Assembly (NCBI GenBank): GCA_945870925.1
Contig: CAMBTZ010000043.1
Span: forward strand, 1-10,624
Length of the DNA: 10,624 bases
Direction of reading: 5' to 3'
DNA from: Chlamydia trachomatis
GTDB lineage: Bacteria > Chlamydiota > Chlamydiia > Chlamydiales > 2-12-FULL-49-11
Part shown: positions 1-5,902 of the stretch, piece after piece
Numbering within the stretch: position 1 is the stretch's first letter
How the letters are laid out: the number at the start of each line of letters is the position of its first letter
Notes under the pieces: generated by a model
Told to the model about the DNA's origin: nothing
The model's input: the letters and a program-made list of their open reading frames with translations, nothing else
Databases searched by the model: none
Translations under genes and position numbers: made by a program

Positions 1-126
1 GATTTAAATCCAATTGAAGTGTTTTGGGCAAACTTTAAAAAGAAGGTTCAGGCAAATTTAGAATTATTTAAGACTCTCTCAAAAGCTATCGATTTTTCAT
101 TTTCAACTTTAACGAGAGGTGTATGA
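1..126 (+). CDS. IS630-family transposase, C-terminal fragment (cut by window edge)
   Basis: The first 41 codons are open in frame 1 and end at TGA 124-126. The peptide starts DLNPIEVFWANFKKKVQ, which is the hallmark C-terminal motif of IS630/Tc1-mariner transposases (DDE_3 type, consensus DLNPIE-x-x-W-x-x-K). The E of this motif is the third catalytic acid that binds the metal for DNA strand transfer. The rest of the gene lies to the left, so it cannot be seen whether the element is intact or decayed. The reading frame stays open to the natural end without frameshift. The right end of the element should lie shortly after the stop, at about 127-160. The terminal inverted repeat cannot be defined because the left end is missing. 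The coding end is only 18 nt from the end of the convergent small membrane gene at 145. Confidence 0.8.
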   Translation, partial: DLNPIEVFWANFKKKVQANLELFKTLSKAIDFSFSTLTRGV

Positions 127-144
127 AAATTATAATTTAATTCA

Positions 145-306
145 CTATAGTATGATGAAATGGTAGATGAATGTGATAATGAAAAATGCTAGGAAGATAA
201 AAAAGCTTATTTTCATGATAGTACGTAGGATGCCTGCTTCTATTAAAAAAGCTACGGATCCTGTAACTAGTGTGCCTATTAGGAGGAAAATAATTAATGC
301 GATCAT
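145..306 (-). CDS. Small two-helix membrane protein, DUF1328/YtjA-like (53 aa)
   Basis: On the minus strand an ATG at 306-304 opens 53 codons ending at TAG (plus-strand cta 145-147). The product is almost wholly hydrophobic. Helix one is about residues 2-21 (MIALIIFLLIGTLVTGSVAF), then comes a short turn with Glu23 and Gly25, and helix two is about 31-53 (MKISFFIFLAFFIITF and on). The size and the pattern 'ALIIFLLIG ... G ... KI.FFIFLAFFIITFI' resemble the DUF1328 (YtjA) family, whose members end in KILFFIFLVLFVVSLI; their function is not established. A weak ribosome site (AGG) precedes the start. The gene is divergent from the 461 gene, sharing a 154-bp intergenic region, and convergent with the transposase end. 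The IS end may lie inside or against its last codons, so the C-terminus could be altered. The family call is from memory of the motif; the hydrophobic ORF itself is clear. Confidence 0.6.
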   Translation of the reverse strand: MIALIIFLLIGTLVTGSVAFLIEAGILRTIMKISFFIFLAFFIITFIYHFIIL

Positions 307-420
307 AGTAAAACCTGTCTTTAAAATTTTGATATCTTTAATGTAACACGAGTTGTAGCATTTTTAATGCACTCATTTATAGTGTTTTAGAATTTATAGT
401 ATAAAAAAACTCGATAGTTA

Positions 421-429
421 TGCTATAAT
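421..429 (+). promoter_or_regulatory. Extended -10 promoter for the 461 gene
   Basis: TGCTATAAT (TGnTATAAT) lies 31 nt upstream of the ATG at 461. This is a perfect sigma70 -10 hexamer with the extended TG element. No good -35 hexamer is seen 17 nt upstream, where the sequence is A-rich, which is common for extended -10 promoters. The rest of the gap 307-460 holds only AT-rich sequence. On the minus strand it has two TATAAA-like boxes inside an 8-bp direct repeat (TTTATAGT at 376-383 and 393-400) that could serve the divergent small gene. Confidence 0.5.
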
Positions 430-460
430 ATCCATAATTAATTAATTATGTGGGGTTTAA

Positions 461-1369
461 ATGAGTTCAGACACGTTATATTCCAACAGTTCGATAGATT
501 CATTAAAAATAATCGAGAACTTTTGGAAGGATGAAGTTTGTTCATTTAAATTTAGTCATTGCACATCATCGCTTTATAGGGAGCATTTTGAGAGTAATGG
601 AATAAGCTCTACATATCCGGAGGCTTTTAAAGGTGTAATAGATAAAATTAGGGGTGTTTGGAGCGCTCATTTAAGTGTCTGTGAAAAACGCTACTTTGGA
701 TATTTTGAGGAAAGATACGATGCAGCTATTAGGAGCGGAAAAGTTGCTATGTCTTTTACTGCTAAATCTGACATCATCGATGAGTTTACGAGGGGGGAGA
801 GAAAGGGCGGAGAGTGGTTAAGGGAAATGAATCGATTTGTCTATTATGCAAAGCAAAAGGGGCATCTTTTTGTAGAAAGTGAAATGGCTATTATCCAAGA
901 GATGGAGACCTTTATTCAATCTATTAACGAAAAGCCTATGATGCTTGTTAAGGTAAGTGCGGGTTCCGCTTTTTGGACGCCGCTACTTTGTCCATTAGAT
1001 TTGTTTAATCGTTATGTTAAAGGTGAGTGTGCTGATTGGGAAGATCAATCTATATTACTAGACTACATAGAAGGTGATTTAAGGCCGAAAATTTCTGAAC
1101 ATAAAAAACAGATTTTAGATGAATATGAGTTCAGCATATCACAAGAGTTGAGTCCTGAGCATTTAGAATTTGAAATTTTACCGGGTGTTACTGTAGCAAC
1201 ATCTGGTTTACTTGAATTTGATATAGAGGTTAAGTTGACTCTAGATCAGGTATCCAAACTTGAAATTGAGTGGGATGGCTCTTCGGCTAATCCAGACTAT
1301 AGTGATTCAAGATTCACATATAGTCGCACAAGTGATGGCTTTTATATTGTTACAAGAAGAGCTCTTTAA
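461..1369 (+). CDS. Hypothetical protein, orphan (302 aa)
   Basis: I do not recognise this protein. The ATG at 461 is preceded by GGGG at 452-455 with a 5-nt gap and by an extended -10 box at 421-429, so the start is well supported. The 302-residue product has no signal peptide and no membrane helix, so it is probably cytosolic or exported by a non-Sec route. The N-terminal two thirds is rich in charged and aromatic residues and looks helical (for example around residues 55-90, and an acidic helix around 140-158). From about residue 222 to the end it is predicted by eye to be beta-rich, with alternating hydrophobic residues (FEILPGVTVATSG, LEFDIEVKLTL, KLEIEW) ending in a short basic tail. 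Codon use is AT-rich like its neighbours. An intracellular-bacterium effector is possible, but nothing in the sequence shows it. Confidence 0.75.
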   Translation: MSSDTLYSNSSIDSLKIIENFWKDEVCSFKFSHCTSSLYREHFESNGISSTYPEAFKGVIDKIRGVWSAHLSVCEKRYFGYFEERYDAAIRSGKVAMSFTAKSDIIDEFTRGERKGGEWLREMNRFVYYAKQKGHLFVESEMAIIQEMETFIQSINEKPMMLVKVSAGSAFWTPLLCPLDLFNRYVKGECADWEDQSILLDYIEGDLRPKISEHKKQILDEYEFSISQELSPEHLEFEILPGVTVATSGLLEFDIEVKLTLDQVSKLEIEWDGSSANPDYSDSRFTYSRTSDGFYIVTRRAL

Positions 1370-1448
1370 AATGTTGATATGGCATAACTGTTGCTAATAA
1401 ATATAAGTTTTGTCAAAATCGCTCTTTTGTAAATGTTTAGGAATTACA

Positions 1449-2147
1449 ATGACTCAACCTATTTTTGTCTCTCCCGGAAACCGTTTTTCTCAGTCGATTG
1501 AATCGTTACCTGAAAAAAAAATGAACAGAGGTTGTTGCTGGAAATTTTTAAATCTTTTTAGAAAAAAAGTTTCATCAGAAAGAGTCGCTGAAGTTCCAAC
1601 GCTTCAAGAAAGGGTTATATATTTACCCGAAATAGTAGAAGAAATTAAGTTAGATACAGATCAAAAGGAAGATCCCGATGATGAAATCCGTAATGCTGAG
1701 CCCCCTTTTATAAGAATAAAGCCAAAATGTTCTGTTCTAGAAGCGACAGTTGGTGGCATTACATTTCGTCTTGGGAAACAAGTCTTACAAGATAATTTAA
1801 TGTTCACTAAATCTGATAAGATGGTGATTGCGTTTGAAAAAATTGTAGTCAGGGGACGTGAGCTTAAATCTATTCAGTTTGCAACTGATGTTGCAGATGC
1901 GTTATCTCGAGCGCGTATAGATACTAACCGGTATAAAAGTCCAAGAGAACTTTCTGAAGCAATAAATCAAACAATTGCTAAAGTTGTACGAAAAACAATG
2001 CTAATACCTTCTCATATCCCATTAGAAAGCTTTATGAAAAAGTCAATTGATGCTGTAATTAAGCCTGAATCAGACTCTCCATCAAGTACTGCACAAATAG
2101 AGGATCGGACACCTAAGTCAAAAACACCTAGGTTCTATTTTATTTAG
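1449..2147 (+). CDS. Hypothetical protein, orphan with GCC-basic N-terminal patch (232 aa)
   Basis: I do not recognise this protein. The ATG at 1449 is preceded by AGGA (1439-1442) at a 6-nt gap. An in-frame TTG at 1410 would add 13 residues but has no ribosome site, so 1449 is preferred. Residues 28-40 read GCCWKFLNLFRKK: a cysteine pair beside an aromatic, basic amphipathic stretch that could contact membrane. An acidic, lysine-rich linker follows at about 60-80. A compact domain from about residue 92 to 195 has alternating hydrophobics (ATVGGITFRLG, MVIAFEKIVV) followed by helices (FATDVADALSRAR, LSEAINQTIAKVV). The tail (about 205-228) is Ser/Pro/Lys-rich and probably disordered. The coding end overlaps the end of the opposite-strand gene by 8 bp (2140-2147), leaving no room for a dedicated terminator. 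A weak promoter is possible in the 79-nt gap after the 461 gene (TTGATA at 1374-1379). Confidence 0.65.
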   Translation: MTQPIFVSPGNRFSQSIESLPEKKMNRGCCWKFLNLFRKKVSSERVAEVPTLQERVIYLPEIVEEIKLDTDQKEDPDDEIRNAEPPFIRIKPKCSVLEATVGGITFRLGKQVLQDNLMFTKSDKMVIAFEKIVVRGRELKSIQFATDVADALSRARIDTNRYKSPRELSEAINQTIAKVVRKTMLIPSHIPLESFMKKSIDAVIKPESDSPSSTAQIEDRTPKSKTPRFYFI

Positions 2148-2667
2148 GGTTGGCTTTTACACACGTAGTGCCGTTACATATGAAATATTTATAGTTAGGA
2201 TCATTACTTTCTGACACGGTAAGATTGCCGAGCTCGCCTTGTTTAACCCAGCTATTATACGTATCCACATCATCATTATTGATTTGCCAAGTATTATAAT
2301 TTTGTAGTTCAGCACATGTATAGAAAGTGAGTCCGACTAAAAAGGCGCCACCTGCATACCAACCAAATCCATTGTAATAGTAGGGTCCGTTCCAATATCT
2401 CTGATTGTACCCATTCCAATTTCGCTCATTCCAATTTCCATGTCCATGATGTCCAGAGTGATGACCCCAATGGCCATGTCCTCGATGTCCATGAGCTCCC
2501 CCTCCGTGATGACTTCCACCTCCGTGGCCATGTCTTCTAGCGCCACCACCATGACCGTGACCACCCGCGTGTCCACCACCTCCTCCCCCATGACCACCAC
2601 CACCTCGAGCGTAAAGTGAAGAAGTTAAGGTTAATGCAATAAATGAGATGTAAAATATAGTTTTCAT
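2140..2667 (-). CDS. Secreted glycine/histidine-rich protein (175 aa)
   Basis: The start at 2667 gives a clear Sec signal peptide (MKTIFYISFIALTLTSSLYA, likely cleaved after Ala20). Residues 21-77 are a low-complexity run of Gly and His (17 histidines in about 57 residues). Then comes an Asn/Trp/Tyr repeat stretch (NWN at 78-80 and 83-85, YWNG at 91-94), and a C-terminal part of about 75 residues with a hydrophobic segment (about 104-116) and three cysteines (118, 164, 169). The His/Gly tract could bind divalent metals such as Ni, Zn or Cu; this is inference from composition. It lies 3 nt downstream of a small gene on the same strand, with no good ribosome site of its own, so translation is probably coupled. 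An overlapping ORF in another frame (2337-2603) is a by-product of the GGN/CAN repeats. Confidence 0.75.
   Translation of the reverse strand: MKTIFYISFIALTLTSSLYARGGGGHGGGGGGHAGGHGHGGGARRHGHGGGSHHGGGAHGHRGHGHWGHHSGHHGHGNWNERNWNGYNQRYWNGPYYYNGFGWYAGGAFLVGLTFYTCAELQNYNTWQINNDDVDTYNSWVKQGELGNLTVSESNDPNYKYFICNGTTCVKANPK
2166..2178. other. No terminator seen between convergent genes at 2140-2147
   Basis: The two convergent genes overlap by 8 bp at their stops. The surrounding sequence (2120-2180) has no GC-rich hairpin with a T-run on either strand, so transcripts from both sides probably run into each other. Transcription ends here by means not visible in the sequence. Confidence 0.25.
2478..2604 (-). 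repeat. Low-complexity Gly/His codon repeat tract
   Basis: Irregular repeats of GGN and CAN codons encode residues 22 to about 63 of the secreted protein. On the plus strand they appear as runs such as ccaccaccatgaccgtgacc and cctcctccccc. The tract stays open in a second frame over much of its length. Such tracts are prone to slippage, so its length may vary between strains. Confidence 0.6.
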
Positions 2668-2670
2668 AAT

Positions 2671-2838
2671 CTATTTATTTAATTGATGTGTGATGAAATA
2701 GCAACATTTTTCTTCCGGTACGATTGTTTTAAGTCGATCGCCTATAATAGCTCTGTTGTGGTCATCAAGATTTTGATCTTCTTCTTGATATCTTAAAATG
2801 TATAACAGTAGCTCTTTTGATAAAATTTCTTTGTCCAT
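2671..2838 (-). CDS. Small hypothetical protein (55 aa), upstream partner of the Gly/His-rich gene
   Basis: The minus-strand ATG at 2838-2836 opens 55 codons ending at TAG (plus-strand cta 2671-2673). The peptide begins MDKEILSKELLLYILRYQEE, continues through a charged middle (QNLDDHNRAIIGDRLK) and ends with KCCYFITHQLNK. It has the mixed charged/hydrophobic composition of a real protein: an amphipathic helix at about 2-20 and a CysCys pair at 45-46. It ends 3 nt before the start of the secreted Gly/His protein on the same strand, so the two look like an operon. I see no ribosome site. TATTAT/TATAAC-like -10 boxes about 10-18 nt upstream suggest a leaderless or very short-leader transcript. 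It overlaps the 5' part of a longer reading of the permease ORF, which is a further reason to start the permease at 2900. I recognise no family. It is too short to be sure without homologues. Confidence 0.5.
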   Translation of the reverse strand: MDKEILSKELLLYILRYQEEDQNLDDHNRAIIGDRLKTIVPEEKCCYFITHQLNK

Positions 2839-2845
2839 TTTCGCA

Positions 2846-2854
2846 TGTTATAAT
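2846..2854 (+). promoter_or_regulatory. Extended -10 promoter of the permease-ATPase-HD-carrier operon
   Basis: TGTTATAAT (TGnTATAAT) lies 45 nt before the permease ATG at 2900. The predicted transcript start, near 2861, falls inside the longer reading of the permease ORF that begins at 2798, which argues for the later start. The -35 region is poor. The AT-rich core (TTATAATATTA) also supplies -10-like boxes on the minus strand for the 2838 gene, so this may be an overlapping divergent promoter. A second TATAAT lies further upstream at 2743-2748. Confidence 0.45.
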
Positions 2855-2899
2855 ATTAAAATTTTAAAAAAAAGAAGAGAGTGTGGTAGGGTGAAAAAT

Positions 2900-3973
2900 A
2901 TGTTAATGAAATTTGCTACTGCACTCTTATTTAAGAAGAGTAAACAATGTGCGATGCCACTTTTTGTGGTTGTCTTTTCAGTCTTTCTATTGTTTCAACA
3001 ATTTGCCGCTTTTCGTTCGATTAGAGGTGAAATTGATGCCTTTTGTAGAGAGCTTGAAGATGTTGATCTATGGGTGAAAAGCAGTCCGCTTGGAGTCGAA
3101 GATTTATTAAAAGTGAGGAGGCTGCCTGAAGTTGCTTTGGCCTCATTTTTATATAAAGGGACAACTGAAGCTTATGCCCCTTCCGGACAAAAAAAGGGAT
3201 GTATGCTTTTAGGAGTGGATGAATCGACCCATTTAGGTCTTCCAACTAAAGTTCTCTATGGATCACTTCGATTAAAGGGTGGTGAAGATACTGCAATTCT
3301 TAGTGCAGAATGCGCTAAATGTCTCTTTAAATTAGGGAGTCAAAAATTAAGACCTTCGAGCGCTCTTTTTCTTTCTGATAGGCAACTAAAAATTGGTGGA
3401 GTAGTTCCTGAAAAAAGGGGATTCATCGTTTATACGAATCTTGCTAAAGCAAAAGAGATTTCTAGCGCAGGACAGACGCTTATGCTTATTAAAGCATCAC
3501 CACTTGCAAATATTTCTGCACTCAAAACTAAAATTGAGAAGGTTTCAGGTTTAAAAGCATTTACCCCATCAGAATTTTCAAAAGAACTTTTCCAAAATTA
3601 TATGCACGAGAATCGAACAGTATCACTATTTTCTGTAGTTGTCATTTTTGCGCTTGTTCTAGCGCTCGGAATTTTTGTTGCAATATTTTATCACTATTTT
3701 AAAGGGCAATTAGAAAATTATTCCGTTTTAAAGGCTGTTGGAGCTACACCTGTTTTCATATCACTGCTTTTGACTCTCCAGGCAACAATCATTTCTCTTC
3801 TTGGTTGGAGCACTTCATTTTTCCTTTATACAATATTGCAGAAAATTTTTTCCGGGTCAGAACTTTTCTTTCCTTTATCATGGGGAATTATTGGGATGAC
3901 TCTCTGTTCCTTATTAGCAGTCTCTCTTGGAACTGCACTTTTTGTAAGCTTTAAAGTGAAAGAGGTAGTTTGA
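2900..3973 (+). CDS. ABC transporter permease, FtsX/MacB type, DevC-like (357 aa)
   Basis: This is the inner-membrane permease of a DevBCA/MacAB-type exporter (family knowledge). From ATG 2900 it has a short basic cytoplasmic N-terminus and TM1 at about 20-37. A large extracytoplasmic domain of about 200 residues follows, with the DevC-like pattern ADLWV/'DVDLWVKSSPLGVEDLLKVR' (55-73) and 'FLYKGTTEAYAPSG' (83-96) then 'LLGVDESTHLGLP' (103-115). Three C-terminal helices follow at about 241-265, 285-312 and 326-351. The cytoplasmic motif ENYSVLKAVGATP (272-284) between TM2 and TM3 is the FtsX-domain coupling helix that contacts the ATPase. The start at 2900 has AGGGTG at 2888-2893 with a 6-nt gap. 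GTG 2891 and ATG 2906 are alternatives, and the upstream ATG 2798 collides with a promoter and an opposite-strand gene. The stop TGA overlaps the ATPase start. Substrate unknown; LolC-like lipoprotein release is a less likely alternative. Confidence 0.85.
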   Translation: MLMKFATALLFKKSKQCAMPLFVVVFSVFLLFQQFAAFRSIRGEIDAFCRELEDVDLWVKSSPLGVEDLLKVRRLPEVALASFLYKGTTEAYAPSGQKKGCMLLGVDESTHLGLPTKVLYGSLRLKGGEDTAILSAECAKCLFKLGSQKLRPSSALFLSDRQLKIGGVVPEKRGFIVYTNLAKAKEISSAGQTLMLIKASPLANISALKTKIEKVSGLKAFTPSEFSKELFQNYMHENRTVSLFSVVVIFALVLALGIFVAIFYHYFKGQLENYSVLKAVGATPVFISLLLTLQATIISLLGWSTSFFLYTILQKIFSGSELFFPLSWGIIGMTLCSLLAVSLGTALFVSFKVKEVV

Positions 3974-4674
3974 GTATAGTTGCATGCAATCAGATTAGTA
4001 AAGCTTTTGACGGTAAGAAATTAATCTTAGATGGAGTCGATCTAGAGATTGAAGAGGAGGAGTTTGTTATGATATCGGGCCCTCCCGGCTCTGGCAAAAC
4101 ATCTCTACTTTCAATTTTGGGAGGATATTTAGCACCAACTTCTGGAAGCGTGAATATTCTTGGGTTAAATTTATTTGAAATGAATGCATTTCAGAAGGCT
4201 AAATTCCGAAGAGATAATCTAGGAATTGTCTTTCAAAATGGAAGATTGATCTCCTCATTAACGGTTTTAGAAAATGTAATAGCCCCACTTGCTTGTGGTA
4301 ATGATTCCAAGTTAAATGCTAATCTAAAAGCGCTCAATGTTTTAAATTATATGGGGATCGACAAAAAAAAGGACTGTTATTTAGAGGAACTATCTGGCGC
4401 AGAGCTTCAACTTGTTTCAATGAGTAGGGCTTTAATTAATCAACCAAGACTTTTGCTGCTTGATGAACCGACTCAATTCCTAGATCATCAAACAGGCGTT
4501 AAAGTAATGACCTACTTAAGGCAGATGGCTCTTGATCACCAAATAACAATAGTTTGTGTAATAAGCGATGTTCGGCTTTTTCCTTTTGCAAGCAGGGTGA
4601 TTCGGATGAAAAGCGGAAAAATAGTGGATGTTTTAGGCGAGTCTCTTTTAGATTCACCATTTTTAAGGATATAA
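3970..4674 (+). CDS. ABC transporter ATPase, DevA/LolD/MacB type, with altered H-loop (234 aa)
   Basis: This is the nucleotide-binding subunit that would power the preceding permease. It shows Walker A GPPGSGKT (37-44), Q-loop Gln89 (IVFQN), a signature LSGAELQ (141-147), Walker B LLLLDEPT (161-168) and D-loop QFLD (169-172). Two positions are unusual: the second signature glycine is Ala (LSGGQ/E in most members), and the switch histidine (VTHD in LolD/DevA) is replaced by Ser199 (CVISD). The downstream DVRLFPFASRVIRMKSGKI matches the DevA pattern and fixes this alignment. The only possible start in frame is TTG 3970, since a TAA lies at 3952. It has AGAGG at 3961-3965 and overlaps the permease stop as TTGA, so translation is coupled. 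The HD gene starts 1 nt after its stop. The changes suggest slow or altered ATP hydrolysis, but the Walker motifs look intact, so it may still bind ATP. Confidence 0.88.
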   Translation: MSIVACNQISKAFDGKKLILDGVDLEIEEEEFVMISGPPGSGKTSLLSILGGYLAPTSGSVNILGLNLFEMNAFQKAKFRRDNLGIVFQNGRLISSLTVLENVIAPLACGNDSKLNANLKALNVLNYMGIDKKKDCYLEELSGAELQLVSMSRALINQPRLLLLDEPTQFLDHQTGVKVMTYLRQMALDHQITIVCVISDVRLFPFASRVIRMKSGKIVDVLGESLLDSPFLRI

Positions 4675-4675
4675 T

Positions 4676-5902
4676 ATGAAAATATTTGATACAATTCATG
4701 GGTTTATTGAATTAGATCCACTTGAAACAAAACTGATTAAGACACTTCCCTTTAAAAGACTCTCTTGTATCAATCAAATTGCTTCTGCGACATTTGTTTA
4801 TCCAGGCGGATATCACAAAAGATTTGATCACTCCCTTGGTGTGATGGAAGTAGTGACTGATATCTTTGATAAACTTGTAGCCCAGCCTCATTTTTTTAAT
4901 CTTTTTCCAGATTTTAATCAGGAGACAATTACCTATTGGCGAAGAGTTATGCGGCTTGCAGGTCTACTTCACGATATTGGCCATTTGCCATTTTCGCACA
5001 CTGCAGAGGCTGAACTTGTTGGAAAAAAGGGGCATGAAAAGTGGACGATGCGAATTTTGCGAAGTTCTTATATCAAACCTTATTTAGAAGAAGCTGGTAT
5101 TCACGTTGAAGATGTGGTAAAAGTTGCAGTTGGTGAAGAACTTTATGGCTCGATTTATACACCCTGGGAAAATGCTGTTTCCCAAATATTGACAGCTGAT
5201 TATTTTGGAGGGGATAGAATTGACTATCTCTTGAGGGACGCCTATTTTACAGGGCTCTCCTATGGGAATTTTGATCACGAACAACTGATTAACAATTTAA
5301 CACTTATAATGCATAAAGGAAAAATAATGTTAGGGCTTGAGGAAAACGGCTTAGAATCGTGTTACGCCCTTCTGCTATCAAGATATTTTATGCACAAAAG
5401 GCTCTATCAATATAACAGGGTTAAATCCTACTGGTACCACTCAAAAGAGCTTGTTAAGAATTTTTTTGAAGGTAAGGACTATTTAGAATCGGTAGATAAA
5501 TATATCCAAGTAAATGACTACGATATTTTTTCTGATATCAATAAAGCTCTATTTGACCCCCACCATAAAAGTCACTCTGATGCAATGGCGCTCATGGATC
5601 AAAAAGAACCTGTACAGGTTTTTCCTGTTAGCTCCGAAGAGATTGAATATCTAATATCTATTGGTGAAAATCATTTTTTTGAAAAAAATGCTGCTCCTCA
5701 GGAAAAAGTGGGCTTATTCTTTCCTGTATTATTAAAAAATGGTAACATAGTAGAGGCTCAAGAAGTAGCAGAAGTCTCCATACCGGTTTACGCACAAAAC
5801 TGGGTTTATGCAGATGCAGATTCTATGAGCCGGATAAAACAGGCGCTAGAGGATGTTTCCCAAGATATTCAAGACAAAACTAGTCAAGATTCTCTTAGAT
5901 GA
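4676..5902 (+). CDS. HD-domain phosphohydrolase, COG1078/dGTPase-like (408 aa)
   Basis: This is a metal-dependent HD-superfamily phosphohydrolase. The N-terminus KIFDTIHGFIELDPLE (2-17), the block FVYPGGYHKRFDHSLGVMEV (40-59) and the block ADYFGGDRIDYLLRDAYFTG (174-193) are diagnostic of the COG1078 family, related to dNTP triphosphohydrolases. Likely metal/catalytic residues are His52, His99-Asp100 (LLHDIGHLPFSH, 97-108), His103 and His108, and an Asp at 180 or 183. All appear intact. The length fits the family (about 400-430). Family members act on (d)NTPs or related nucleotides; the substrate of this one is not shown by the sequence. The start at 4676 is supported by AAGGA (4665-4669) with a 6-nt gap and lies 1 nt after the ATPase stop. 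The last 50 nt overlap the carrier start. No transmembrane helix, so it is cytosolic. Confidence 0.88.
   Translation: MKIFDTIHGFIELDPLETKLIKTLPFKRLSCINQIASATFVYPGGYHKRFDHSLGVMEVVTDIFDKLVAQPHFFNLFPDFNQETITYWRRVMRLAGLLHDIGHLPFSHTAEAELVGKKGHEKWTMRILRSSYIKPYLEEAGIHVEDVVKVAVGEELYGSIYTPWENAVSQILTADYFGGDRIDYLLRDAYFTGLSYGNFDHEQLINNLTLIMHKGKIMLGLEENGLESCYALLLSRYFMHKRLYQYNRVKSYWYHSKELVKNFFEGKDYLESVDKYIQVNDYDIFSDINKALFDPHHKSHSDAMALMDQKEPVQVFPVSSEEIEYLISIGENHFFEKNAAPQEKVGLFFPVLLKNGNIVEAQEVAEVSIPVYAQNWVYADADSMSRIKQALEDVSQDIQDKTSQDSLR

Noticed and set aside
1410..1448. TTG start adding 13 residues to the second orphan gene
   Set aside because: No ribosome site precedes it, while ATG 1449 has AGGA at 6 nt.
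2337..2603. 88-codon minus frame inside the Gly/His gene
   Set aside because: It is produced by the GGN/CAN repeat read in another frame. The other frame has a signal peptide and a sensible C-terminal domain.
2686..2796. 36-codon plus-strand frame opposite the small 55-aa gene
   Set aside because: No ribosome site and no promoter fit. The minus-strand frame has better composition and gene spacing.
2798..2899. N-terminal extension of the permease from ATG 2798
   Set aside because: It contains the extended -10 box at 2846-2854, overlaps an opposite-strand small gene, encodes residues unlike the family N-terminus, and lacks a ribosome site. ATG 2900 has one.
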